From the NCBI GenBank assembly GCA_023263855.1, contig JALQUF010000003.1:20657-84656 (forward strand): 64,000 nucleotides of DNA, given 5' to 3'. The position numbers and the translations under genes are program-made. The notes under the pieces are model-generated. The model had not been told where the DNA came from. It was given only the letters and a program-made list of their open reading frames with translations, and made no database searches. Source of the DNA: Yoonia sp. (GTDB taxonomy: Bacteria > Pseudomonadota > Alphaproteobacteria > Rhodobacterales > Rhodobacteraceae). Every line of letters begins with the position of its first letter. Positions within the stretch are counted from its first letter, which is position 1. This document shows, piece after piece, positions 35,501 to 44,122 of the stretch.

Positions 35501-36782
35501 CCGTCTCGGCCAATTGCAGCCCGGTTGCACCATATTGCAGGTTTGCCGTGATCAGACCCTCTTGCGCGCCTTCGCCCGGTCGCAAGACCCCGCCGCCGGC
35601 AAGGCTCAGCGCATCAATGCCCAGTCCGGGGCGATCAAGACCCGCGATGGTGACATCCGCGCGCCAGTCCTCGGACACGTCCGTATTGTATGAGATGACA
35701 AGATCCATCCCATCAACAAAGGTTTTTGGCCCAGGCAAGGGCAGCAACACAGGTGCGTTGCCAAGCGGTGTGATACCCCCTGTCAAATCAATCAGCGTGG
35801 GCCACCCTTGACTGTCGATCTCAATCGCACCGTTCAGCGCAACACGGCCTGCATCCAAAGCAAGTTGCGGAATATCGGTCCGGCCATCGGCAGACCGCAA
35901 GACACGTGCAGTAAGAGTGGCATCAGTGCCAAAAAAGCCTTGATACTCCGGCGCGAACAACGGCGAAATATCGCCCCCCAGATCCAGCGTGATCTGCTGT
36001 GCCTCATCAACGCTGGTCAGGCCAAAACTGCCTGTCAGGCGATCCTGACCATCGGTGGCAAGCCCCAGTGTCGCCTCATAATCCGCCAGCGGCCCTGCGC
36101 CCGCGACCTGCAACTGGATCGCAGGGCGCCCGGGTAAATCAAGGATTCGCGCGGCGATCCCGTCGGGGCCTTCTTGCAGGTTCAACGACAGATCAAGCAC
36201 GCGCGTTGCGTTTGCAAAGCTGCCGTCGATTTCAAAAACACCCGTCTTTGCACCCAGACGCTGCGCAGTCAGGCTTACCGTTCCCTCGCCATCGCCCAAT
36301 TGGGCCGCGCCGTCCAGCGTGACCGCGACGGGTTCGCCCAGAAACACCTCGCCCAGTTCGACCCGGTCAATGCGCAATTGATCAAGCGCAACACTGACAG
36401 GCAGCTCCGGCAAGGAAAATGGCTGCGCTTCAGGCGACGGTCCGGTGTCTTCGGCCAGCGGTGGGCGCGACACGACAATGCGTGCAGCACTCAGCTTTTC
36501 CACGTCGATGGCGCCGCGCAAAAGGGCGCTTCTGTTCCAGGTCAGAACGATGTCCTCAACCGTCAGCCAGACGCCATCCGCATCAGCAATCGACAACACA
36601 TCAATGGTCGCTTCGGAGCTCAGCGCGCCTGCGAATCCCCGAATTGTGACTTCGCGACCAGCACCAGACAGGTTGTCCTCGATCAACTCGGTCAGAAAGC
36701 CTTTGTCTTCGTCCTCTTGTGTCTGTGCGCCAACCGCAAGAGGCGCAAGACACAGCACACATATGAATAGAAACCGCATCAA
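32526..36782 (-). CDS. tamB: Translocation and assembly module protein TamB
   Basis: A 1418-residue, very long periplasm-spanning protein with an N-terminal signal anchor (MMRFLFICVLCLAPLAVGA). It has many repeated beta-strand units (for example LDLGGDISPL, LSGETRDLVTGIARLDPLL and similar repeats about every 120 residues) and a C-terminal DUF490/TamB domain ending in GVFFERDY. With TamA it moves lipids and some outer-membrane proteins between the membranes. Its ATG overlaps the TGA of tamA by four bases, the canonical tamA-tamB order. Confidence 0.93.
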   Translation of the reverse strand: MMRFLFICVLCLAPLAVGAQTQEDEDKGFLTELIEDNLSGAGREVTIRGFAGALSSEATIDVLSIADADGVWLTVEDIVLTWNRSALLRGAIDVEKLSAARIVVSRPPLAEDTGPSPEAQPFSLPELPVSVALDQLRIDRVELGEVFLGEPVAVTLDGAAQLGDGEGTVSLTAQRLGAKTGVFEIDGSFANATRVLDLSLNLQEGPDGIAARILDLPGRPAIQLQVAGAGPLADYEATLGLATDGQDRLTGSFGLTSVDEAQQITLDLGGDISPLFAPEYQGFFGTDATLTARVLRSADGRTDIPQLALDAGRVALNGAIEIDSQGWPTLIDLTGGITPLGNAPVLLPLPGPKTFVDGMDLVISYNTDVSEDWRADVTIAGLDRPGLGIDALSLAGGGVLRPGEGAQEGLITANLQYGATGLQLAETGAAEAFGDAIGGEFVLSRAEGGATEISRLTLSGAGLEAQAEATIAGPSAGFQTNANLNAEIAGLGRFSTLIGQQVGGAAEVAVSADITPLDGLFNIVLSGQTNDLSVGIPEADRVLSGRGSIAATAVRDTQGTRLENLRVQTDAASLRANADLTSEGTDARLNASLRDVALVLPDLSGPAAVAGDVTQRADGAIVFAIEGTGPALTFETSGTVNPAETGQTVNAALSADLRDLSRYAALAGRPLAGAVTIDANGVLLSDGARFDLNLSGETRDLVTGIARLDPLLDGNGTFTTAVARVGDTQFSLADLLVRTPAMSLRGGADVSLDGANTADLLFRLNDAALLDPSLSGPITVDLDAMPAVDDTTDVTLRVLGPGTDVSLDARVASPENDREVTGDLAAKVESLATFAGLVGQPIAGSIDMTASGSVLPDLSRFDTQVNLRSEDLAIGNATVDPLLAGTGRINATIGLADEVLAVRTLEVSTREVSIVGALNGASGFGQGRFNASLRDVGVLTDQISGPIRARGAASLDEQGNWGIDATGTGPGGLSAEIVGEVSQEGNLAIDVNGSAPLALANAALDPRRLSGLANFDLDVNGPPALSSLSGEVTFSNGRLAAPSLGQALTDIGGQVRLSSGNAQIDLTTRVESGGSISINGPVALTGANQADITVALNDVVLQDPELYSSRIAGAINVNGPLQGGARISGRLELGQTDVQVPSSSISMLGDLPDVTHQGETAAVRRTLARAGVLGGNGDDAASGGGGRAFPLDIVINAPSRIFIRGRGLDAELGGSLAIGGTTNNVIPVGRFELIRGRIDILQQRFELDEGTATLQGDFEPFIRLVATTETDTGTVISIVVEGPAGEPEVSFNSIPELPQDEVLSQLIFGRDLQSISPLQAVQLASAISTLAGRGGGTLNNFRESIGLDDFDVTTDDEGNAAVRAGAYLSENIYTDVTVTSTGETEINLNLDITNEITAKGSVDQDGATSVGVFFERDY

Positions 36783-38548
36783 AACGCCTGCCCAATCCCG
36801 ATATAGACCTGCAGGTCACTGCCCGCATCATCGCCACTGGCCTGTGTGCCCAGATCAAGGCGGATCGGCCCTATCCCTGTATTATATCGCAAGCCAAGCC
36901 CGGCACCGGCATGCCACTCTGCATCCTCTCCCGGGGTCGCAGTCGCACCAACCTGGCCAAAGTCATAGAACCCGACCAATGCGATATTTTCACGAACCGC
37001 ATATCGGGCTTCCAGCTGCGTACCCAGGAATGAGGTACCACCCGTGGTGACGGTCTCGCCCCCGTCCACCGTCTCAATGCCAAGTGACTGATAGGGTTGC
37101 CCCCGCACGGTGCCGCCACCGCCGGAGTAAAACAGGAAATCAGCAGGGGCTTCCAACATCCCCGCCCCAAGAACGCTGCCAAGCTGCAAACGCCCCGCAA
37201 AGGTCAGTTTTTCTTCTTCTCCAACAGTCAGATACCCACGTGCATCGCCGAAAAGACGCGCGCCTTTGATATCGCCATCGGTACTGATGAACGGCACAGC
37301 ACTAACGTCGAGATAGTATCCGCCGCTGGCATCTGACGGCTCATCGCGGCGATCCAGCGTGCCATCCAGCAGCAATGCAAGCAACGTATACTCGCGCGTT
37401 TCCAGCTCGGTCTCTTCACGGGCACGCAGGGCGCCTACACCGACACGCACCGTCAAATCCTCGCTCAGAATCCGCGAAAAGCCAGTTTCAAAGGACACTT
37501 TGTCCAACAAATACTCTGGCTCATCCTCGCGCGATATTTCGCCGCTCAGGAAATACTCGGTATCTGCACCAAAGGTGGCGGGGCGTGTGAACGTCGCCCC
37601 AAGGCTATAGTCTACCCCACCGGTTTCACCGGTGATCCCTGCCACCTCGGCGTCGGCACGAAACCGTTCGGCCCCGCCCAAAAAGTTCCGGTGCAGCCAG
37701 AATGACGACACAGTCAAACCTTCGATCGATGACAGCTCTAGCCCGAAACCAATGCGGCGGGGCTTCGCCTCGGAAAGCTGCGCCATGATCGGCAGGGTAT
37801 CATCAGGGCCGATGTCATCGCTTTCCGTCAAAGCCACACTCTGAAACGTCCCCGTGCGTCGCAAACGACGTGCGGCCGCCTCAATCTCTTCTGGTGCATA
37901 AACCTCACCCGTGGGCAGGCCGGCAATCTGGCGGACGCGGGCATCACTGACAGTCTCATTCCCCGACACCATCAGTTGGCCAAACCGCAGACGCGGCCCG
38001 ATAGCAAGCGCCACATCCACGTCAAGCTTTGCATCGGCATGACGCGCGACAATCGACTGATCGGCCACGCGCGCCTTGGCATAGCCCAGATCACGCCAAC
38101 TGCTGATACTACCCGATACAATCGACTGAATACTGGCAGACCGCGCAGTCTGCCGCGGCCCCATATCCTCTAATAGCGTGGTTTGCGGCGGGAGAGGCGC
38201 GACCCGCACATCACCAAACGTAAAACGCGGCCCCGGTTCTACAGCAATCACCACCTCGAAAATCGCGTCCGGTGCGGCAAGGGGCGCTATATTCGACGCT
38301 TCGACACCATCAACAGTGATCGAGATCTCGCCAGCATAATATCCTTCGGCATAAAGCGCCGTCAGCAACCGGCGATAATCTGCACGCGCCGCTGCGACGT
38401 AATCTTGCGGTGCAGCTGTATCATCCAGATCACGCAGCAAGGACGCTTCGTTCAAAGCACTCCACGCTGCCTCGGACACAAGGCGCACCTCTTGGGCAGC
38501 ACTTGGTGTGGCAAAAATCAACATAGCTGCGCATACGCGTTTCAGCAT
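36779..38548 (-). CDS. tamA: Outer-membrane assembly protein TamA (BamA family)
   Basis: A 589-residue Omp85-family protein. Its signal peptide is MLKRVCAAMLIFATPSAA. POTRA-type repeats follow (about residues 25-270; TFGDVRVAPLPPQT and RFGQLMVSGNETVSDARVRQIAGLPTGEVY). A C-terminal 16-strand barrel includes the lid motif VRGQPYQSLG (the VRGY/F family signature) and ends near RLDLGTQ-YIGIGQAF with the final aromatic residue. It forms the TAM complex with TamB. Its gene is divergent from an unrecognised gene 149 bases upstream. Confidence 0.93.
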   Translation of the reverse strand: MLKRVCAAMLIFATPSAAQEVRLVSEAAWSALNEASLLRDLDDTAAPQDYVAAARADYRRLLTALYAEGYYAGEISITVDGVEASNIAPLAAPDAIFEVVIAVEPGPRFTFGDVRVAPLPPQTTLLEDMGPRQTARSASIQSIVSGSISSWRDLGYAKARVADQSIVARHADAKLDVDVALAIGPRLRFGQLMVSGNETVSDARVRQIAGLPTGEVYAPEEIEAAARRLRRTGTFQSVALTESDDIGPDDTLPIMAQLSEAKPRRIGFGLELSSIEGLTVSSFWLHRNFLGGAERFRADAEVAGITGETGGVDYSLGATFTRPATFGADTEYFLSGEISREDEPEYLLDKVSFETGFSRILSEDLTVRVGVGALRAREETELETREYTLLALLLDGTLDRRDEPSDASGGYYLDVSAVPFISTDGDIKGARLFGDARGYLTVGEEEKLTFAGRLQLGSVLGAGMLEAPADFLFYSGGGGTVRGQPYQSLGIETVDGGETVTTGGTSFLGTQLEARYAVRENIALVGFYDFGQVGATATPGEDAEWHAGAGLGLRYNTGIGPIRLDLGTQASGDDAGSDLQVYIGIGQAF

Positions 38549-38663
38549 TTTTCAATCGCCTCCCACCAGCACCAACGCAACCAAGACGGTTTGGTTCATC
38601 ACTAAATACCCAAGCCAACCCGGATTTACCAATCACTTCCGCAAGATGCGTCGCTTTTGTACT

Positions 38664-38691
38664 TTGTCGGAGCCCGCCAAGCGGCTAGATT
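38664..38691 (+). promoter_or_regulatory. Candidate promoter before the 549-residue protein
   Basis: TTGTCG (38664-38669) is followed at 16 bases by TAGATT (38686-38691). The predicted start of transcription falls on or next to ATG 38698, which has no Shine-Dalgarno, so the message may be leaderless. Confidence 0.35.
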
Positions 38692-38697
38692 GTGTTC

Positions 38698-40347
38698 ATG
38701 AAAGACCTAGCGTTGCCACCACAAATGCCACTACGCCCGCCCGCAACCGTTATGCGTTTGCGGCGTATGGGGGCGTCGTTTCCGACGCGGTTGTCGTTCC
38801 TGCGAACGCTGATGCGCGCGCTGGCGGCTGACAAGGTGCAAGTCACGCGCCCGGTCTGGGAAATGGACGCCGCCGGATTTGGTCATGCCGTCTATGCCCT
38901 GCGCTTTGGCGGATATGATTACGCATTGGTTGCCGTATCCACCGACTTGCCGCCCCAGATGCGCACCGACCGCGTCATCGCCACCGCGTGGGACACCACC
39001 TATGTGCTTTACGACGGTATCCCAGATCAGGCCGAAATTGACCGCATCGTCGCAACCGCCCCCAAACAAGAGGCCGCCCGCTTTACCGCGCGCGATCTGG
39101 TGCTCAGCCGTGCCAACAAATCCGTCCGGCTTTTTGACCATGTAACTGATGCGCTGAAAGCAGGTCGGCAACCGGACCCCCAGAAAATCCGCGATACCGG
39201 CTATCTGATGCGCACAACCGCCGTCTACGGCAACGGCAAGTTCGGCATCGCCGATCGCGGCCGTATCGCAGACCGCCCCGGCATGGGCGGGCCTTTCATG
39301 GCCGAGATGCTGACCGTCTGGTTGATCCGGGGCTTTACCCACGACCTTGCCGAACATGTGGGCGGCGGTACGCTGTCACGCGACACCAAGCGACACCTTG
39401 GCATCGGCAATTCCACCGGCCTTGGCATGGCGCCTTTTCTGGTCAATCACCCGCTCTTGCTGGATGCATGGATGTCGGTGCGCGAAACAGCCATCGCAAG
39501 GGTCCGTGCCGTTCCCAGCCTCGATGAAGAGCAGGTTGGCCGGATCTACGATCTGGTGATGCGTGCCGCGCACTATCTGGCCGAATGGAATGTGCCAGAT
39601 GCAATTGCAGCAGAGCGGATCAACACAATGCGCCGCGAATGGCCTGCCTTCGCCGCAACCCTGACACCTGACGCGATGACAGCGCGGCACCCGATTGACC
39701 GGATCATCACGCAAAGCGCGCAATGGTCTGTTGATACGCAAGAATTGATCGCCGCTTTGATGTTGGAACCTTTTGGCGACCTGATTGATGGTCTGACCGA
39801 CTGCATGGCGACACCCTTTGTGCCAGAGCTTGAGCCAACGATGACCTGTGCTGATCTCAAAGCATTGATCGCAACAGATTGGGATTGGGCCTGCGATGTA
39901 GACTATGATGACCCCAGAGAATGCGCGCAGTTTTGGTATGTCTCGGAAGAAAAGCTGGAGCCGCGTTTGGGCAACCGCCACATCGAACCCGGCGCAGAGT
40001 TGGAGACGCCTCTTGATATCGGACGACAGGTAAAGGCTCTGGCGGGCGATCTACCCGATGAAACACCCACGGTCGGGCAGTTCCTTGCCCTTTACCCGCA
40101 ACACCGCGCCGCCGTGCGCCGTGTGCAATCGCTGGCGCGTCACCCCTACGGCGAAATCCGCGACAACCTGATCGGGGCTGACTGCCTGCCGATCGACATT
40201 CTACGCTGCAAGCTGGCGTTTTTTGGCGCGGGCAAGTTTGATCCTAAATCAGACCGCTGGACCCGGATCACACTGGCCCAAGGCGCGCCCCTTTTTGATG
40301 AGCTGGAAAATCCCGATGACTGGTGGCTTCCGGTGGCCAGCATCTGA
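38698..40347 (+). CDS. Conserved-looking protein of unknown function (about 549 residues)
   Basis: I do not recognise this family. The product is soluble, with no signal peptide or membrane helix, and has a basic N-terminus (MPLRPPATVMRLRRMGASFPTRLSF). Features include WEMDAAGFGHAVYALRFGGYDYALVAVSTDL, AWDTTYVLYDG, the central AVYGNGKFGIADRG and a RNPH-like GIGNSTGLGMAPFLVNHP. Codon use matches its neighbours. Its stop overlaps the start of a DUF3726 gene (TGATG), so the pair should be made together. The arrangement suggests a two-protein enzyme or complex, but no function is claimed. ATG 38698 is preferred over a GTG six bases earlier. Confidence 0.8.
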   Translation: MKDLALPPQMPLRPPATVMRLRRMGASFPTRLSFLRTLMRALAADKVQVTRPVWEMDAAGFGHAVYALRFGGYDYALVAVSTDLPPQMRTDRVIATAWDTTYVLYDGIPDQAEIDRIVATAPKQEAARFTARDLVLSRANKSVRLFDHVTDALKAGRQPDPQKIRDTGYLMRTTAVYGNGKFGIADRGRIADRPGMGGPFMAEMLTVWLIRGFTHDLAEHVGGGTLSRDTKRHLGIGNSTGLGMAPFLVNHPLLLDAWMSVRETAIARVRAVPSLDEEQVGRIYDLVMRAAHYLAEWNVPDAIAAERINTMRREWPAFAATLTPDAMTARHPIDRIITQSAQWSVDTQELIAALMLEPFGDLIDGLTDCMATPFVPELEPTMTCADLKALIATDWDWACDVDYDDPRECAQFWYVSEEKLEPRLGNRHIEPGAELETPLDIGRQVKALAGDLPDETPTVGQFLALYPQHRAAVRRVQSLARHPYGEIRDNLIGADCLPIDILRCKLAFFGAGKFDPKSDRWTRITLAQGAPLFDELENPDDWWLPVASI

Positions 40348-40865
40348 TGTGGTCGCTTAATGAAATCGCAGGCATGGTGCAGAAAGCCGCCAGAGGGGCA
40401 GGCCTACCAACAGGTCAGGCCGAGGATCTGGGCCGTGTTGCCGCATATCTGGCCGGTACGGGCGGGCGCATAACACCGGTGACGGCCGCGTTGCAGGAAC
40501 CCTTTTGCAAGGTTGATGTCACATGGACGGACAGTGGTGTTGAGGTCCACCAAGGGCCTGCCGCCCTGATCGGCCCGATTGTACGCGATGCCTTCACAAT
40601 GGGCCACAAAGCGGCGGTTCTGGCCGATATTGCCCATGCCCCGCTCATCGCGGCCTTTTTGGCCGAAAACGGGATTGCGCTGAAATGGGACCAAAAGCAT
40701 CTGTCGCTCAGCGATACAACTGTGATCAAGCCCACCTGTAAACCCGTTCCGATTCCACCTGCCGATTGGGCCATCTGGTCCGCGCTTGCGGCAAAAACCT
40801 ATGTCCCCGAAACAGAAGCCTCGCGCCTGGTGGGCGCCGGCGCGGGACTGACGGATAACGACTAG
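40347..40865 (+). CDS. DUF3726-like protein
   Basis: A 172-residue protein whose N-terminus, [29 protein letters not shown], resembles DUF3726 (the LNEIE-x-A-KAARGAGxxxGxAEE pattern). No catalytic motif, signal peptide or membrane helix is seen. It starts on the last base of the upstream TGA and ends four bases inside truA on the other strand. Probably the partner of the 549-residue protein. Family name from memory of the motif; function unknown. Confidence 0.75.
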   Translation: MWSLNEIAGMVQKAARGAGLPTGQAEDLGRVAAYLAGTGGRITPVTAALQEPFCKVDVTWTDSGVEVHQGPAALIGPIVRDAFTMGHKAAVLADIAHAPLIAAFLAENGIALKWDQKHLSLSDTTVIKPTCKPVPIPPADWAIWSALAAKTYVPETEASRLVGAGAGLTDND

Positions 40866-41629
40866 GCGAACGGATCGGTCGGGTATTTCACTCCCGCCAG
40901 ATACAACCCGTGCGGCGGGGATACCGGGCCACAGGCGCTGCGGTCTTTTGCGGCCAAAGCCGCACCGACATCATCCGGAGTCCAAGCCCCTGCGCCAACC
41001 CGCTCAAGCGTGCCGACAAAGCTGCGGACCTGATTATGCAAAAACGACCGCGCGCGCACATGGAAACGGTACTCGGTCCCGATATCGCGTGGCACGATCT
41101 CAACCCGCAACTCATCCAATGTCTTAACAGGGCTTTGCGCCTGACAAATCGAGGATCGAAACGTCGTGAAATCGTGGTGGCCAATCAGTTGATCTGCCCC
41201 CGCCTGCATCGCGGCGGCATCCAGCGGATGTTTCACCAGCCACATCTGTCCGGCCTCAAACGTCAGAGGCGCGCGGCGCGACATCAGGCGAAACAGATAG
41301 CGCCGTTCGATCGCATCAAACCGCGCATGCCATTCATCCGCCACCAAAGCGCAGTTCACAATCGCCACCGGCGCGGGCTTCAGGTGAAAATTCAACGCCT
41401 CGGACAGGCGGAACGGATCCCAGTCCCGCTCCGTATCGCAATGCGCCACCTGACCGGTTGCATGGACACCTGCATCGGTGCGCCCAGCGGCGGCAATGGT
41501 GTGTGCACGCGGTTCCAGCTTGGCCAAGGCCGCCTCAATCGCAGCTTGGACAGATGGCTGGTCATTCTGCCGCTGCCATCCAGCAAAGGGCGCGCCGTGG
41601 TATTCAACAAGAAGGGCATAGCGTGGCAT
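40862..41629 (-). CDS. truA: tRNA pseudouridine synthase A
   Basis: Makes pseudouridine at positions 38-40 of the anticodon stem. A 255-residue protein with catalytic Asp52 in [11 protein letters not shown], the N-terminal [12 protein letters not shown] and the later FRSSICQ and [15 protein letters not shown] motifs. Full length. It is convergent with the DUF3726 gene, with overlapping stops, and divergent from ycjX. Confidence 0.96.
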   Translation of the reverse strand: MPRYALLVEYHGAPFAGWQRQNDQPSVQAAIEAALAKLEPRAHTIAAAGRTDAGVHATGQVAHCDTERDWDPFRLSEALNFHLKPAPVAIVNCALVADEWHARFDAIERRYLFRLMSRRAPLTFEAGQMWLVKHPLDAAAMQAGADQLIGHHDFTTFRSSICQAQSPVKTLDELRVEIVPRDIGTEYRFHVRARSFLHNQVRSFVGTLERVGAGAWTPDDVGAALAAKDRSACGPVSPPHGLYLAGVKYPTDPFA

Positions 41630-41708
41630 CTGCCCCGATTAGGGGGAGCAACGTGCAAAATCAATCCCTACACATCCCGGCACAGCATCCCTATCTTGTT
41701 TTCAAGCA

Positions 41709-43136
41709 GTGAAAGGGCCCGTTTTGGTCATCTCGACAATTGCAGATCAGATCGCCCGCACGGTTGAAGGCGTAAGCGACACACTGAGCGCCCCTTTCAG
41801 CGATCCGGTGATCCGTCTGGGCGTCACCGGTCTTTCGCGGGCGGGCAAGACCGTGTTCATCACATCCCTGGTCGCCAATCTGATGGACCGGGGGCGCATG
41901 CCGCAGCTTGAGGCCGCAGCAAGTGGCGCGATCCGGACCGCATACCTGCAACCGCAACCTGACGACACGGTGCCGCGCTTTCACTACGAAGCCTATCTGT
42001 CGCAACTGACTGCCCCGGACCCAAGCTGGCCCGATGGCACGCGACAAATCAGCGAGTTGCGCCTGTCTTTACGGGTCCAGCCCAGCGGGTTGCTGTCGGG
42101 CATCTCGGGGCCGCGCACGGTGCATATTGATATCGTCGATTATCCCGGGGAATGGCTGCTGGATCTGGGGCTGCTGGATCAAACCTATGCCGAATGGTCG
42201 CAGGCAGCCTTGGCGCGCGCCAAAAGCCGGCCCGGTGGGGACGACTATGTGGCCCTTGTCGCAGGCGTTGATCCAACAGTCCCATTGGACGAATCCGAAG
42301 CACTTGTCCTGGCTGAACGGTACACCGCGCACCTGCACGACGCCCGCGAAGCCGGTTTCTCGGATTGCTCGCCCGGGCGCTTCCTGTTGCCGGGTGATCT
42401 GGCTGGTTCGCCCGTACTTACCTTCGCCCCGCTGCCAACCACCCGCTACCCGCGCGGGTCACTGGGGCGCGAGTTCGAGCGGCGCTTTGAAAGCTACAAA
42501 CGCAATATCGTGCGGCCTTTCTTTCAAGATCATTTCTCCAAGATCGACCGGCAGATCGTGCTGGTTGATGTGTTGGGTGCCATCCACGCAGGCCCTGCCG
42601 CACTGGATGATCTGCGCAACGCAATGGCGCGCATCCTTGGGGCCTTCCGGCCCGGGCGCAACGCATTCCTGACCCGTATTTTCAAAGGGCGCAGGGTAGA
42701 GAAAATTCTCTTCGCCGCAACCAAGGCCGATCACCTGCATCACAGCCAGCATCCGCAACTGACCAATATCACCAAAGCCTTGCTGCGCGAGGCAAAAGAC
42801 CGCGCCGATTTTGCCGGGGCGCAAACTGGCGCGATGTCGATTGCGGCGTTGCGCACGACAGTCGAAGAAACGATAGAGCACAAAGACGGCCCGCTTGATG
42901 TTGTCCGTGGCCGTTTGCTTGACACAAACAAACAAGCCGCCTTCTATCCGGGCAAATTGCCCTCTGATCCGGCGCATCTTTTGGCCCCCGCGCGTGCGGG
43001 TTCGGAAAAATGGCTGGACGCAGACTATAGCATCATGAACTTCGCCCCAGCCCCGTTGACCCGCCGCCCCGGCGACGGGCCACCACATATCCGGCTGGAC
43101 AAGGCGGCGCAGTTCTTATTCGGAGATCGGCTATGA
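41709..43136 (+). CDS. ycjX: YcjX-family P-loop protein
   Basis: A 475-residue YcjX-like NTPase (DUF463) with a P-loop in GVTGLSRAGKTVFITSL (near residues 37-53) and conserved HIDIVDYPGEWLLDL and LLPGDLAGSPVLTFAPL. In proteobacteria ycjX and ycjF are linked, often to phage-shock or envelope-stress genes; the biochemical role is unsettled. The start is unclear: GTG 41709 is listed, but TTG 41724 behind AAAGGG is an alternative. It overlaps ycjF by four bases. Confidence 0.85.
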   Translation: MKGPVLVISTIADQIARTVEGVSDTLSAPFSDPVIRLGVTGLSRAGKTVFITSLVANLMDRGRMPQLEAAASGAIRTAYLQPQPDDTVPRFHYEAYLSQLTAPDPSWPDGTRQISELRLSLRVQPSGLLSGISGPRTVHIDIVDYPGEWLLDLGLLDQTYAEWSQAALARAKSRPGGDDYVALVAGVDPTVPLDESEALVLAERYTAHLHDAREAGFSDCSPGRFLLPGDLAGSPVLTFAPLPTTRYPRGSLGREFERRFESYKRNIVRPFFQDHFSKIDRQIVLVDVLGAIHAGPAALDDLRNAMARILGAFRPGRNAFLTRIFKGRRVEKILFAATKADHLHHSQHPQLTNITKALLREAKDRADFAGAQTGAMSIAALRTTVEETIEHKDGPLDVVRGRLLDTNKQAAFYPGKLPSDPAHLLAPARAGSEKWLDADYSIMNFAPAPLTRRPGDGPPHIRLDKAAQFLFGDRL

Positions 43137-44122
43137 CACGCGGTCCGGTATTGATTGACCTTGAAGGCACAAAGGCCGCGCAGCCCGAGGCCGCACCCTT
43201 GGTTCAGGATGACATCGAGATGCCACAAGGTGTTGCGATGCAACAGGTCGCCGCCATTGCAGCGCGCCGCCCGTCACGCCTGGCCCGCTGGTTCTGGTCG
43301 ATCACACTCGCTCTGGCGGGTTTTGTCGTCTCACTTGCCGCGTGGGACTATGTGACAGGGCTGCTCGCACGTTCGCCTCTTTTGGGGGGTATCGCGACGG
43401 TCCTGATCGGGCTGCTGATGCTCGTGTTGCTGATCATTGGCGTGCGCGAACTGGCCGCCTTTGGCCGGTTGCGCAAGCTCGACACCATTCAACATCACGC
43501 AAAAGCGGTGCTCATTTCATTCGACCTGCAGCAGGCGCGGCGTGTCGTGGGCGAAATCGAAGCGCTCTACAGCAATCGCGATGATACCGCATGGGGCCGT
43601 GCCGAACTGAAATCCCGGCAGGCTGATATCCTTGACGCAGACGGGCTGCTGGGGTTGGCGGAAACGGCCCTGCTCAAACCGCTCGACGCCCGCGCCCAGC
43701 GCGAGGTCGAGGCCGCAGCGCGACAAGTGGCGACTGTCACAGCCATTGTACCGCTGGCGCTGGCAGATCTCTTCACCGCGCTGACCGCCAACCTGCGCAT
43801 GATCCGGCGGATCGCCGAGATCTACGGGGGGCGATCCGGCACATTGGGCAGTTGGCGCCTGACACGCACGGTTCTGACCCATCTGGTCGCAACCGGTGCC
43901 GTGGCTGTCGGGGATGATCTGATCGGGTCCGTCGCAGGTGGCGGCGTTCTGTCCAAAGTATCCCGCCGCTTTGGCGAGGGCGTGATCAACGGCGCTCTGA
44001 CCGCGCGCGTGGGCGTTGCCGCCATCGAGGTCTGCCGCCCCTTGCCGTTTCATGCCACCAAGAAGCCATCGGTCAGCAGCCTTGTCGGGCGCGCCATGAG
44101 CGGGCTGTTCAACCGCAGTTAA
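43133..44122 (+). CDS. ycjF: YcjF-family membrane protein (TIGR01620/DUF697)
   Basis: A 329-residue inner-membrane protein with two adjacent helices (about residues 50-72 and 80-102), then a coil-rich domain and the DUF697-type C-terminus (LLSKVSRRFGEGVINGALTARVGVAAIEVCRPLPF). It starts inside the ycjX stop (ATGA), so the two are translated together. It presumably anchors or regulates YcjX. Its TAA overlaps the TAA of the sensor kinase on the opposite strand. Confidence 0.88.
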   Translation: MTRGPVLIDLEGTKAAQPEAAPLVQDDIEMPQGVAMQQVAAIAARRPSRLARWFWSITLALAGFVVSLAAWDYVTGLLARSPLLGGIATVLIGLLMLVLLIIGVRELAAFGRLRKLDTIQHHAKAVLISFDLQQARRVVGEIEALYSNRDDTAWGRAELKSRQADILDADGLLGLAETALLKPLDARAQREVEAAARQVATVTAIVPLALADLFTALTANLRMIRRIAEIYGGRSGTLGSWRLTRTVLTHLVATGAVAVGDDLIGSVAGGGVLSKVSRRFGEGVINGALTARVGVAAIEVCRPLPFHATKKPSVSSLVGRAMSGLFNRS

